Assembly: GCA_963930655.1 (NCBI GenBank)
Contig: OZ005604.1
Span: forward strand, 1,808,001 to 1,872,000
DNA: 64,000 bases
Source of the DNA: Myrica gale
Lineage: Eukaryota > Streptophyta > Magnoliopsida > Fagales > Myricaceae
Reading direction: 5' to 3'
Positions 10,902 to 21,699 of this stretch are shown piece after piece (the stretch's first letter is position 1; every line of letters starts with the position of its first letter). The position numbers were made by a program, and so were the translations under genes. The notes beneath the pieces are model-generated. The model saw only the letters and a program-made list of their open reading frames with translations, was not told the origin of the DNA and searched no databases.

Positions 10902-12424
10902 TGTAATGACCCAAGGACAAGCACTAGCCACATCTGTGCTTTGACTTTAAAATGACTAGTCAAGATTGCTTTTGAAGCTCCTTAGATCATTATAAATTTC
11001 AGTTCAACCTAGTAAGGTCCCGATGTGAGACTTGACCCTTATAGAACCAATCATCCATTCATTCTCTTCTCCCACTCCATGTGGGATTCGGGGTATCACA
11101 TTCTCCCCCCCATAAACCCTTAACGTCCTCGTCAAGGCCCACCAAGCCCACATTGGTGGTTAATATTCAGTCCCGAAAAAAGGTGTAAGTGAGTAATTCA
11201 AATTTTAAACGAAGAGAAATGATTTAATCCTATGTTTGATTTTTGGATAGAGGTTGAATCACATTTTTTGAATTTAAAGGTGTTGATATTGAGATGTGAT
11301 CTATATTTGAATTTAAAGGTTTGAATAGAGATTTGATCTTGGGTTTGAATTTAAAGGTTAAGATATGAATAAAGATTATTCTTATATTTTAATTTGAAAG
11401 ATATGGATAAAGATCTTATGTTTGAATTTAAAAGTAATGGATAGAGGTAAGTTGAAGAGATCAAGGTCTATAAATGGTCGCAGAAAATGTTTATTAGAGA
11501 CCAAAAATTTAGATTGAAGTGGTGCTACTAGTTTTGCGAGAGATTGTTGGACAATTATTGGAGAAGCTTTAAAGCCTAGTTAAGCGTTCGAGGTAAGTGA
11601 TTCTTCAATGAGATTTTGAACGTGAACCGTATTTTATATGGTTTTGATGTATTATTTGGAGAACTGAACAAATTTTGGGTAAAATGAGATTGTCGAGATT
11701 TTGTAAAACTCAATTGAAATATTTATAACTTGAGCATACTGTGAAAATTATCCTTGCGCTGATGATATATCTATGCGGTCTATGTGGCTAATTTAATACC
11801 CCTCGTGGTATTTGAAGGTCTTTGTGGCTTGGAGGTCTGTGTGACCTGATATTTGAAGGTCTTTGTAGCCCTGATATTTGGAGGTCTTTGTGGCCTAGAG
11901 GTCTGTGTGACCATTGGTGATTTCCCTATATTGCTCGGCCTTGGATATTTTTGTTATAAACTTGTATTTTTGGATTTGGTATGGCTCATGGTGTTTTATT
12001 TTGGATTTCGGTTATTGTGGTAAAATTGTTATTTTCCTCAACTCCCATTGACTTACTACTTACTGAGCTAGTCGTAACTCACCCCTTATTCTCATATTTT
12101 TCAGAGTTGGCAGAATTAGAGAAATTCGAGGAGTTTGAGATAGATTTTCCTTCGAAGACGTGTTTTGCATGAGTACTTTTGGAAATTAATAATAGAGAAT
12201 CCTTTTGGGAGATCTTCATCGATATTGGAAATATTGGATATGCTAATATAAATTTTAGGGTTCGGATTGATATTTTTTGGCTTTTTGTGGTTTATGAATA
12301 TTTTACTGAGGTTGTACAAAATTAGTTTTGAAATATTGGGGCCTAGATAAATGATTATCTATGGTGAAAAAACCTTATTTTATATGGAATCTTTCCGTTT
12401 GGAATTTGGGCCCGGGGCGTTACA
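10902..12424 (+). mobile_element. Solo LTR of an LTR retrotransposon with 5-bp TSD
   Basis: The element starts TGTAATGACCC and ends GGGGCGTTACA, so it has the TG...CA ends and the imperfect terminal palindrome TGTAA/TTACA typical of LTRs. It is flanked on both sides by the 5-bp repeat TATAT (10897-10901 and 12425-12429). At 1523 bp it contains no gag, pol or primer-binding site, so it is a solo LTR left by LTR-LTR recombination. A G-rich tandem motif (GATATTTG(A/G)AGGTCTTTGT) occurs at about 11810-11915. Ty3/gypsy origin is likely from the end sequences but not proven. Confidence 0.85.
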
Positions 12425-12429
12425 TATAT

Positions 12430-13400
12430 AATTTCCTGCACCTTGCCTGCATCTTGATCTTAATATGGAAAAGAGCACAAAGGAAACAAAAATTAAGATG
12501 GGGACATTTGATATGTATCAACTTTAAATACAATGCGTTTGGGAAACAAAATTTTACTCTTATCAAATACACTTCAAATTTTTACTTTTACTTTTATCAC
12601 TCATTCAATGTTCTGAAAAGATGGCAATTCAGTCAAAGATTCTGACCATACCATCTGTTCTGACCTGTTTCTTCAATTACAAAATTATACAGTGATTAAT
12701 TTTTTTTAATTAAAAAACATATATACTGGGTTCTGTATTGGCTTTATTCTTGCTCAACTTGTAGTTGAATTGAACTGAATAGTGATCGCCTATTAGATTC
12801 AAGGCTTGGAAAACTTACCAAATTAATATCAAAGGAGGATATATCGATCTTTGTTTTGTATGTGAGAGAAATGTGATGTCTTTCTTTTGTATGTGTTAAT
12901 TCTTAGGTTTCAATTAATAAAACATTTAAATTTAAATTTTTCTCATCAAGCTATACACAGATAAATGTGGAAGAAGAAGGCTGCATTACCAAGAGAACAG
13001 TCACCAAGAAAAGAAAGACATCAAGTAAAGCATCTCATCCGTTGTAGGAATTATGGTGAATGATAATATATGTCACCAACTTTATTTTCACCTATCTAGT
13101 AATAAAGTAATTACTACATGCCACCCTATAAATTATCATAATTAAAGCAATGAAAAAACTCGACGATTAAGGATTAAGCTATCTATTAGTTTATCGTACA
13201 AGTTTTACCTTATTGGGTAAATTAGGGAAGCGAAATAACCTACATGAATACAAAAGAGAACGATAGTCAGCCCCTTGAGCAAGAGATCTCAAAGAATATT
13301 ACATATTCCTTGCTATTACTCATCAATATTCCTTCTCAAGCTCATGCATCTCTGCATTGTTAGTTTCCTTAATTACTGAAAGCTGGAAAAACAAAGAAAA
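12430..13400. other. Intergenic, no gene recognised
   Basis: AT-rich spacer between the solo LTR and the 3' end of the second zinc-finger gene. Nothing coding is supported. Confidence 0.4.
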
Positions 13401-13413
13401 AAGAAGATTGAAC

Positions 13414-14049
13414 CTAAAACCACCCAAGTCGAAGCTCCAAATCCAAATCTTTCTTTGAACCTTTCAGAATCTCCAAGTCCAAACTACCTGCCCCTTCCTT
13501 CCTCAGGAGTTTAGACGTACTATCTTTCTGCCCAATTAAACCCTTTAATTCTCTGAACTCTAGAATTCCTCTGATCCTCTTCGTACTTGTAACATACTTA
13601 CCTTGAGAACTCAAAGGGTCGAGTTGAAGTACTAAATCTGTTACCAGCTTCTTCTCTTCCTCGCGGGAAGCCGTTGATGTTGAAGATAAAGAACTGAGAG
13701 ATAAAGAAGTAAAAGATGAAGAGTTCATGGGATGATGTGTACGCGGTGAGAACTTAGCCGAAGAAGATGATGGTGACGACGCAAAATTAGATTTGGGGTT
13801 GATTTTCCGAGTTGGGTTATGAGATCCGGAGACGGCTGAAGGTAACAATAGCAGCCTTGCTCTATCTCTCCTATGAACATTCATATGACCTCCAAGAGCC
13901 TGAGCAGACCTGAATTTCCTATTGCAAAAGCTGCATATGTAGCACTGTTTTGCAGGCCATGAAGTTGCACTTGAATGATCTTCTTCAAAGCCGTTGATAG
14001 AATCACTTTTTTCTTTCACCTTGCCACTGCTGAAGTAGGGTCTCTCCAT
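13414..14049 (-). CDS. SUPERMAN-like single C2H2 zinc-finger/EAR repressor
   Basis: Nuclear transcriptional repressor of the SUPERMAN/RBE/ZFP10-11 class. The finger is CYICSFCNRKFRSAQALGG followed by HMNVHRRDRARL (C39, C42, H55, H59), with the [20 protein letters not shown] signature typical of SUPERMAN relatives. The C terminus DLDLELRLGWF is an EAR motif. The open frame extends upstream to 14127, but the ATG at 14049 sits in ACCATGG context and gives a 211-aa protein starting MERPYFSSG, like SUPERMAN's MER start. It is intronless, as usual in the family. The middle is Ser-rich, again typical. Which subclade it belongs to cannot be told by eye. Confidence 0.9.
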   Translation of the reverse strand: MERPYFSSGKVKEKSDSINGFEEDHSSATSWPAKQCYICSFCNRKFRSAQALGGHMNVHRRDRARLLLLPSAVSGSHNPTRKINPKSNFASSPSSSSAKFSPRTHHPMNSSSFTSLSLSSLSSTSTASREEEKKLVTDLVLQLDPLSSQGKYVTSTKRIRGILEFRELKGLIGQKDSTSKLLRKEGAGSLDLEILKGSKKDLDLELRLGWF

Positions 14050-16147
14050 GGTACTAGCTAGTGGTTCAATCCAACCAATTAGAACGATGGAAACAGAAGA
14101 AACAACATCCTTTACTTCACACGGCAATATTAATAGTTAAGTCACAACCTAAAGTTGAAGAGGGAGAGGTGTGTATGTGTGAGACAGATCAGAGAGGGAA
14201 AGAAAAGGCTGATGCGAGAGCAGCTTAATGGCGGTGCCCTAATTTTGAAAGAAACTGCAAACAGATCAGTAGTCCTGTCACTGCACTAATCTCTCGTCCG
14301 GATTTTATGAAAAATACCCAAATTGTAGAAAGCCAAGAAGAATGAAAATTTTAAAAATTAGTAATGTTTGGATTTTTTTTAAAAAAGTACCTGTCTAGAC
14401 GTTATAGAATTGAAAAATTATTGCTTTAGTTTACATCAGGCCTGCAAACTCACTCATTGATCTCTTACATTTCTATCTAGATTTTTAGCAAAATTGATGA
14501 CTTGACATACCAAATATCAATATATGATCACGTGACATGTTATCTGTCTTATAATTAAATAAAATTAATGGCACAAATGAATTTTTGGGTGGAAAGTCTC
14601 GTAAAAAAACTATACCTTTGTGTATATATCACCTCATCTTACTGTATCTATTTTTTTTTAAAAAGAGCGAAATTAAATCTTCAAATGCATGTCTTTAAAG
14701 CCTTTTTTGTGGAACAAAAAATACCTTATATCACATAGGTCATTGCGAGGATCACTTTCTTCGAATGGCGGACAGAGTCTATATGGAGACGAGAGCGGGC
14801 CATGATTGGGTTGCGTCGCCCTTCCGCATGGCCCAAGAACTTTAATTGAATTGGTATCGTGGCCCGGCCTGTGCCAACCCTCAACTAAAAGAGTGACCAC
14901 CTCGCCAGATAATGCACTGTCCCAGCTAATAATTAAATTAAAACCTTTAGGCCGTTGGTTGGGAATAAAAAAAAAAGTAATCCAAAAATGTAGACGTCAG
15001 TAACCTCCTCCAAAAAAAAAATTGAAGGCTAAGCTTTATCAGCTATAAAGGCAAACGCAGGTTTGTAGAATGAAAGGAAGCCCACTGGGTTGGGTCCAAC
15101 AAAGAGATGACTTACGTCAGTGTACTTATAACAAGTCATTGTAGAAGATTTTTAGAACATAATAAATTGAAGATTTTGCCCATCCATTTACTTATACCGA
15201 GTCATTGGTTGGACTTAGAAACCAAACCGTCCCATAAGATTATAATTGCCCATCCCCCTTTATTTTACGGCCATTTCTCATGCATCCTTGAATTTTCCTC
15301 ACACAACTCTATATAATATTTACGAATTAGTCAAATGGGTTTCGTTTAGTCTATGTTGAGTATGTTTGCTTACAGCATCAAAGTGTAGGCTATCCTTTGA
15401 TGGAATAGTAATTTCTTCTGTTTCTTAATCTTTCCAAGCCATTTAAACTCTCTCCATCGATTTTGTTTCGAAAAGTTCCATGTTCCAACTCTGGCATAGC
15501 TGGGTTGGACTACCCCAACATTGACACATCTTTGCGTGTTAGGAGTACTTTTGTTTGAGCTTAATTTGCTTCTTGTTTGGGCATGTTGGACTAATAAAAT
15601 ATAGTGGGCGAATCAGTTTACTTGGGCCTTCAATGTTTGAAGTCAACGTACCTTCTGAATGTCAAACTTTTCACAGACGTATTTGATTTAATTGATGCCC
15701 AAAGAAAAATAGGTATTACTCAGTACCGATCGATTCTTTACCGTGGAACGGTGAAGGACCGTAGCTGTTTTAAAGGAAAAATCCAGGTGGGTGACAAGAT
15801 CAGCTAAATACACCGCATTATTATTTTGTTTTCTCAAGTACAAAACTTCATCTAGAAAAAAAAAAGTACAAAAATTCGGTTTGTAGCCTATATTAGAATG
15901 GGATAAAAGAGAGCATGTAGTACAAGCAGAACCTACAACTTCAAAATTAATTAGACAAATTACAATTTTTCCTCTCAAATTATCATCATCTGATTCTCAA
16001 ATTCCACAAATGTTATAACTTCCTCTTAAAATTAGTCCTCATTTATGGCTAAATTATCGTAAAGATAGATGAAATTTTTTTTTCTTGAAGATGTTGTCCA
16101 CCCTCCTCTTCTTCATGTTTAGGTATAGTTATCCCACCCATATATAT

Positions 16148-16273
16148 ATATATATTGCTCCGATATTTGAGTCCGAAAAATAACCCAAATGAATGCAGCT
16201 TATGTTTGGCATATATATTGCTCCGATATTTAAGTCCGAAAAATAACCCAAATGAATGCAGCTTATGTTTGGC
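16148..16273. repeat. 63-bp tandem duplication inside copy A
   Basis: Two adjacent near-identical units containing TGCTCCGATATTT, GTCCGAAAAATAACCC and GCAGCTTATGTTTGGC. Copy B (near 36336-36435) has a single, interrupted version, so the doubling arose after the segmental duplication. Confidence 0.85.
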
Positions 16274-16377
16274 GTGCGATCCAGCGTATTACTATTATCC
16301 ATTCGACACGGTTCAAGTCAACCCTTATATGCGCCAGTCAAGTACACCGATAGGGAAAACGTAGATGCAGTAGCGAG

Positions 16378-16391
16378 CTTTATATATATAA
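16378..16391 (+). promoter_or_regulatory. TATA box of the copy-A peptide locus
   Basis: CTTTATATATATAAC lies about 135 bp upstream of the ATG at 16526. The equivalent site in copy B (36585-36595) reads CTCTATGTAAC, so the TATA element there is eroded. Confidence 0.5.
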
Positions 16392-16525
16392 CTAGCTCTC
16401 CTCCACCATGCATGCTCATTACCCAACTGCAAGCGCATCTCCTTTCAAAGTACTCCTGCTCTCAAAACCAACCAGGAGAAGATAACAAGAAGAAAAAGTT
16501 GATCATTTCCTATCATACGAAAATC

Positions 16526-16960
16526 ATGAGTTTCTCTTTAGGGAAATTCTCTTGACAATCTTATTGGAAGTCCCACATTGCTAGAGAAATTAGTCAATGT
16601 GCTCCTTATAAGGTTGTGACATCCCTCACTCCTCAATGCTTCTTTTGGAGTTGATTTAGGCTCACCTTTCACATATTGTGTAAATTCTAATAAACCCTAT
16701 TAATCTCCAGCATTTTCTTGGCTTCTCCGCAACTTAGAGAAGGATGGGTGAAGAAGGAAGGTGTTCTATTCGAGTCCCTTTGGGAGAGAGATTCCCCATC
16801 TGGCCCCAATCCATGCACTTAACATCCCTAGAGGTGGTCCAGGCAAGTGCACCTTCAACGGGATGAACCTAGCTGGCGATGTTGTGCGCACTGATAGTTT
16901 ATATGCTGAATTAAACTATAAACAAACAACATATTTTCAACAAAACATCAACCAAGATTA
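16526..16960 (+). pseudogene. SGPNP/CTYIP secreted-peptide gene, copy A, broken
   Basis: Relic of a small secreted-peptide gene, paralogous to 36725-37015. The ATG and first codons (MSFS) are present, but about 150 bp of foreign sequence (about 16539-16692) splits the signal peptide and brings a stop. The rest of the signal peptide (the tract ending FLASPQ) and the propeptide follow in frame. The core reads SPSGPNPCT, then one extra A at about 16821 turns the Tyr codon into TAA; the sequence after it (IPRGG, then GKC and NLAGDVV) is in another frame. The Gln and Trp codons that are stops in copy B are intact here (CAA, TGG). A further LTR-like insertion begins after the GDVV codons. Family assignment is by motif only. 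Confidence 0.75.
16539..16692. mobile_element. About 150-bp insertion in the copy-A signal peptide, LTR-fragment-like
   Basis: Sequence present in copy A and absent from the same place in copy B. It contains GAAGTCCCACATTGCTAGAG and CCTTATAAGG, motifs common near the start of small plant LTR elements. No TSD or complete LTR was identified, so the class is uncertain. Confidence 0.45.
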
Positions 16961-17452
16961 TGATTACAATTTCAGATTCGATTTCATACCTGACACAGGA
17001 ATATAGGAACTTACAAACCTTAAGTCACTTTACGATCCAATCCAAAGCTCCAGCAATTCAGAACAGCAACTCAGAAGTGTTGCCTCCTAAGGGATTTATG
17101 TCACTCTCTCATTATTGGGATTTCCCTAATAGGTTTTGATGACCAACCCCTTGAATATAACAATTATATTTATAGGCATTGGAAAACCCTAGAAAGAGCA
17201 TGAGACATAGGATCCTTAGAGATCTCAAATTCCAGCCGTAGGATAACACTGAAGAACTCTTCTTCTAATACAATTAGGGCTTCTACTAATTACAATCAAG
17301 TCCATCAACATATTGTAATTGACCCCTGGAATTTGAGATTATTACAAATACGCCCCTTTTCATACAATTATTTTTTTCAACCCTACTATATTCCATATGA
17401 GACATTAGGACTGGATTAATCAATTGGTTATCGAGGACACATAATTCTAACA
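16884..17452 (-). mobile_element. LTR-like insertion in copy A
   Basis: Copy B continues directly from GCGATGTTGTTCTC to CTTGTATTTCCG, whereas copy A has about 570 bp between these points. On the minus strand the insert begins TGTTAGAATTATGTGTCC, a typical Copia-type LTR start, and ends near CAGTGCGCACA. No coding and no clean TSD, so it is probably a solo LTR with eroded or deleted flanks. Confidence 0.6.
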
Positions 17453-17929
17453 CACATCCCTTGTATTTCCGACCGTCCCTAGTGTGGATGCTTCCATGTC
17501 TGATCGTGACAGTGGCAGCAAAGATGAGAGCTCTCGATGGTGGAGCACCATGCATGGTGATGATCATGCGTTGATATTGATATCATTAACTAGATCTAAT
17601 TTGTAATAATTAGGTATCGTACACTAGTGATCTTGTACGTTTTCTCTCTTTTCTGCTTGGGTTCAACCAAATTAAGTAGAGTTGCGTTTAAGTCGATAAA
17701 ATTAACAGGTGAAAATCCAAAGTACTTTGAATGAATAATTACATTCAATTAAATGTTATTAGTTAAATATTTCTCCACTGATTTAAAAAATATATCCATA
17801 TTTCTCCACCATCCCTTGGTCCAACTCAAAGTACAACTTCCTTTCAATGTTCTGCTCGAAACATGACAGAATGGAAAAATGAAAGAAAATTTCTATTCCT
17901 TAATTTGTTATTAATTATATAAAAATGCG

Positions 17930-18297
17930 TATCCATTGCAGAGAAATTTTCGAGAATAATATAATACTTCTCATGGCTACAATTGTCTACCCAGCACGTT
18001 AGAGACATGTGACGGCCAATATAAACGCAAAAGAAAAAAAAAAAGAAAAAGAAGAAAGAACGAAAATGAAAATGAATTGAATGGCAAAGCATTAGAAGAG
18101 CTGGTTTAAAGAATCGTGAGTTGGTGTAAACAAGCAAAAGGGATTTGAGAAATTAATTGTCATGTGCATATACGTCGTTTTCAGGTGAAAACCAAAAAAC
18201 TATTAAATAACGAAATAGAAGATCAAATTTTTATTATGCGATTAGGTATCCTATAATTAATTCATCAGAAAAATTGTACTAAACATTCATATATAAA
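17930..18297. other. Spacer, no gene recognised
   Basis: AT-rich, between the end of duplication copy A and the Ty3/gypsy remnant. An A-rich run lies near 18029-18056. Confidence 0.4.
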
Positions 18298-18337
18298 ATG
18301 ATTGCAAAAAATCTGGCCCAAATCGGGTTTAGAATTA

Positions 18338-19067
18338 TTAATTTATCAGAGATTCTTGTCGTTGATCGTTTCTGATTACGGGTCTCCTATTTTGCTGTTT
18401 CTCCGCAGCAAGAGCACGCTGGTATGCTTCAAAAACCGTCCACAGCGAGTGAAGGCTGAGGGCATCCTGCAGAGGTTGTCGCAAAACCCCCAAATAGCGC
18501 GCCACCATCTGCTCATCTGTCTCATTCAAATCATTCCGAGCGACCAACTGATAGAACTTCTCCATATAATCTTCCACCGATCTCATTCCTTGCCTCAACG
18601 AATGAAGTAGCTGAAACATGGTTTGAGTATAGCCAAAGGGAAGGAAGTGGCTCTTCAACTTCTTCTTCATCTTCTCCCAATCGGAAATCTTGGCCTTGCC
18701 CTGCCCTATCTCTGGAACGTTTCAACTGCTCCCACCACGCAAATGCTATCCCTTTGAGTTTGATGGCCACCAGTTTCACTTTGACACGATCTGGGACCTC
18801 TTTGTAATCGCAAATCCGTTCTACTTCATTCAACCAATCGATAAAACAATCAGCTTGTAACATACCAGAAAACTCGGGCAAATCAACTCTGAAGCCGAGG
18901 TCTCCATGACGGTTCTTTCGACCACGGTATTCATGGAATTGATTGTGATACGGGTTTTCGACGGTGGAATTGTCGGCATCAGAATCTTCCACATCATGAT
19001 GACCGATTTCCTGCGCCGCTAGGCGCTGGGTTAACTCTCCCACTTGCCTTTGCAAATCCTCAATCAT
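18338..19067 (-). pseudogene. Ty3/gypsy gag polyprotein fragment with a frameshift
   Basis: Retrotransposon Gag region. The first part begins MIEDLQRQVGEL (coiled-coil-like) and has VDLPEFSG, FIDWLNEVERI and IAFAWWEQLKRSR, which are hallmarks of the plant retrotrans_gag domain. A frameshift near 18695 moves the frame, after which MKKKLKSHFLPFGY, LRQGMRSVEDYMEKF and ARYLGVLRQPLQD continue the same domain. There is no zinc knuckle, protease or reverse transcriptase. Dead element. Confidence 0.85.
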
Positions 19068-19191
19068 AACATCCTGAACGTTACGATCATGGTGCGGGAC
19101 TTCCTCATTCGGAACCTGCCCACGACGACCACCACGACACGGCCACCAGCCATCGAAAACTGATGAAAAAAAATCGCCTCAGGAAGATGTT

Positions 19192-19205
19192 GAGCTGTGA
19201 TACCA
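19192..19205 (-). other. Primer-binding site of the gypsy remnant
   Basis: TGGTATCACAGCTC on the minus strand, two bases downstream of the LTR end. It differs at one position from the TGGTATCAGAGC core of the common tRNA-iMet PBS. Confidence 0.7.
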
Positions 19206-19801
19206 ATTGACACCGGACATAATAGAGATTATTTTGTATGCTAAAACAAAAGGCAATTTGCGAGAAGGGAAAAAGATAATTTCGACCCAAAGAATTCAGA
19301 AACACTCGGGATTCAATAAAATTCGTAATAATCAGCAATGAATCAAAATAACCCACAAGCCGGGTTAAAATAGCTGAAATTCGACAATTAATAGAATTTT
19401 GCCAAAAATAGCAAAACCCTAAAAGTCTTAACAAAAATAAATACGGAAAGAAATAAAGTGATTGCCAAAAATCTGGCCCAAATCGGGTTCAGAATTATTT
19501 CCTAATCGACAAAAAGGAAATTACCATAAATAGCAAAAATTAACTAAAAATAGATATTCGAAAAAGAAATCAGCGGATTTAGGGATCGAAACGATGTGCA
19601 CCAAGCGTAGCTCTGTAGCTATGACGTGCGCGCCGAAAAGTGCTTTCCGAATTGGGGTCACGGGTGCGAATCGGACACTTGTAGCCAAAGTTATGGACAA
19701 AATACCGACACGTGCACGAAAACTGCCCCAATTTGGCTAAATCACGATTTCTTGCCATTTTTTGCTCGGATCCTTCTGCATCAATATTATAATAAAAAAA
19801 T

Positions 19802-20516
19802 GGGTTAATGTCCTTTTTAGTCCCTAGGTTTTGGGGCGGTGTTCTTTTTAATCCCTAGGTTTTATTTTTGTTCAAAACAGTCCCTAGGTTATTTACGTTT
19901 GTCTTTTTAGTCCTTCCGTCACTCCCGAGCCCAGTCAGCTAACGGTGGGACACGTCACACCCAATAGAATATTGCCACGTGTACTTTTTTTTTTTTTTTT
20001 TTAAAAAAATTCCACATGGTTAAAAAAAAAAAAACAAGGGAGATACCCCCGTGGCCACCACCGAACGGGGAGCCCAGAGTTGGGCTCCCCGTCGCTCGGT
20101 GGTGGCCAGGGAGGCCACCCCTCGCGCGAACGGGGGTGGCCAGACGGGGAGCCCCCGGCCACCACCGTCGACGGGGAGCCCAGATCTGGGCTCCCCGTTG
20201 CCGGGGTGAGTGCCCCCGGCCACCCCCGTCGACGGGGAGCCCAACTCTGGGCTCCCCGTTCGGTGGTGGCCACGGGGGTATCTCCCTTTTTTTTTTTTTT
20301 TAACCATGTGGAATTTAAAAAAAAAAAAAAATAGTACACGTGGCAATATTCTATTGGGTGTGACGTGTCCCGCCGTTAGCTGACTGGGCTCGGGAGTGAC
20401 GGAAGGAGTAAAAAGACAAACGTAAATAACCTAGGGACTGTTTTGAACAAAAATAAAACCTAGGGATTAAAAAGAACACCGCCCCAAAACCTAGGGACTA
20501 AAAAGGACATTAACCC
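19802..20516. mobile_element. Mutator-like foldback element: near-complete 715-bp palindrome with 9-bp TSD
   Basis: Ends are GGGTTAATGTCC / GGACATTAACCC, flanked by the perfect 9-bp duplication TAAAAAAAT (19793-19801 and 20517-20525). The outer arms (about 185 bp) are almost perfectly complementary and include AGTCCCTAGGTT and GCCACGTGTAC. Inside, poly-T/poly-A tracts flank a GC-rich core whose own ends are also inverted (GGGAGATACCCCCGTGGCC and its complement), with repeated ACGGGGAGCCCA modules. TSD length and long TIRs indicate a Mutator-superfamily (MULE-type) non-autonomous element. The long open frames inside are by-products of the palindrome. Confidence 0.9.
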
Positions 20517-20525
20517 TAAAAAAAT

Positions 20526-20955
20526 ATTTGATAATAAGATAGATTGTTTTGTAATTTCTTTATGATAAAAAATTTTGGAAGCCAATATTTCGACAATCAA
20601 ATAACACCTTAAAAATAGTAGTTAAGATTGCTGCCAGCTTATCCGAAAGAATATGCTACAGATTCCAAAAGATCCTCACGTCAATATGTATTTACATAAT
20701 ATTTGAATAACTGACTCTATCTTTAACAAAAAAAAATTAAATCGAAGGAATAAACGGAAGTATCAATTTGGAATTATTCTTCCCTAAAAATTTAGTGCCA
20801 TTCAATTTATTAGCTTCTGAAAATTACATAACCTGGGTCAAAAAAAATTGTAAATTTGTTTCATGGCCCAAATGCTTTTAGGATTTGGGAATATCTTCTC
20901 AATTTCTGCTTTTGTCCCTAACTTGTGCACAACTGCGTAGTTAATCCTTTTTATT
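20526..20955. other. Spacer, no gene recognised
   Basis: AT-rich sequence between two foldback elements. Confidence 0.4.
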
Positions 20956-21690
20956 TTAGGTTAATGACCATTTTCATCCCAGGGTTTTGCTCATTTTATA
21001 AAATTTGTCTTTGTATTTTATCATTTATCACACGTAGTCTCTGAGTTTCATGATGTTGTCCAAATAGTCATTCTGTCAACTTCCGTTAGCGAATTGTCCA
21101 GTCAACTAACGGTCATACACGTCATTACCAATTAGAAACGTGAGACGGGTATTTTTTTTTATAAAAAATGTCTCGTCAATTTTATTGTGCCACATCAGTA
21201 AAATAAAAAAATCGCAAAATAAATTAAGATTTTTTTCATGAAGCTTAAAAAAAAGAAAAAAAGACCCGAACAAACCAGGGAGGCGCGAGCCACCATTCAG
21301 CCTCCCTGGAAGGTGTGTTCAGTAGCCATCGACCTCCCTGAAGAAGGGGTGGCAAAGAGTCACCAGCCTCCCTCAAGAAAAGGTGGCTCTTGGCCACACG
21401 ACAAAGGGGGAGCCCAGCGCAAGGGGTGGCTCGCTAAGCCACCGGCTTCCCCTAGAGAAGGGGTGGCCGGGAGCCACCTTGCAAAGGGTGGAGCCCAGAT
21501 CTAGGCTCTCTCCTCCGGGGGTGGCTCAGGTGAGCCACATGTCACCCCTTCTTTGGAATGGCTTTGCAACTCAAGTGGAGCCTTTTGTTTTTTTAGTTTC
21601 ATGATTTTTTTTGTAATTATTTTATTTTACTTTTGTGACACGATAAAATTGACGTGACATTTTTTTGAAAAAAAAATTATACGTGTCATT
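20956..21690. mobile_element. Second GC-cored foldback element, right end truncated
   Basis: The left part starts GGTTAATGACCATTTTCATCC and contains CTAACGGTCATACACGTCA, similar in layout to the element at 19802. Inner arms at about 21145-21245 and 21590-21690 are inverted repeats (left GTCTCGTCAATTTTATTGTG, right CACGATAAAATTGACGTGAC). The core is GC-rich with repeated GGGGTGGC and GAGCCAC modules. The expected right-hand terminus is missing after about 21690. Confidence 0.6.
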
Positions 21691-21699
21691 TTTTGACTG

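Larger units (their letters stand above)
14545..17930. repeat. Segmental duplication, copy A (partner copy B, 33910-38830)
   Basis: Long colinear similarity to 33910-38830. Landmarks in the same order are CCTTTGTGTATAT, GAGTGACCACCTC, GATAATGCACTGTCCCAGCTA, ATTGAAGATTTTGCCCATC, GGACCGTAGCTGTTT, AAAATAACCCAAATG, GCCAGTCAAGTACACCGATA, the peptide gene, and GTGGCAGCAAAGATGAGAGC. Copy A carries a 63-bp tandem duplication at about 16148-16273, an insertion in the peptide gene's signal-peptide region and an LTR-like insertion at about 16884-17452. Copy B lacks these three. Confidence 0.9.
18298..19790 (-). mobile_element. Truncated Ty3/gypsy retrotransposon (5' LTR, PBS, gag, LTR scrap)
   Basis: Read on the minus strand: a 5' LTR (about 19790 to 19208) ending TGTCA, a two-base spacer, a primer-binding site TGGTATCACAGCTC at 19205-19192 that resembles the initiator-tRNA-Met PBS, then gag (19067 to 18338). 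Directly after gag a 48-bp piece (18298-18345) repeats an internal LTR segment (19459-19506, shared AAATCTGGCCCAAATCGGGTT). All of pol and most of the 3' LTR are therefore deleted. The upper LTR boundary is approximate. Confidence 0.8.

Noticed and set aside
20001..20346. Several long Pro/Arg-rich open frames on both strands
   Set aside because: They lie inside the GC-rich core of the palindromic foldback element; both strands are open because of composition and symmetry.
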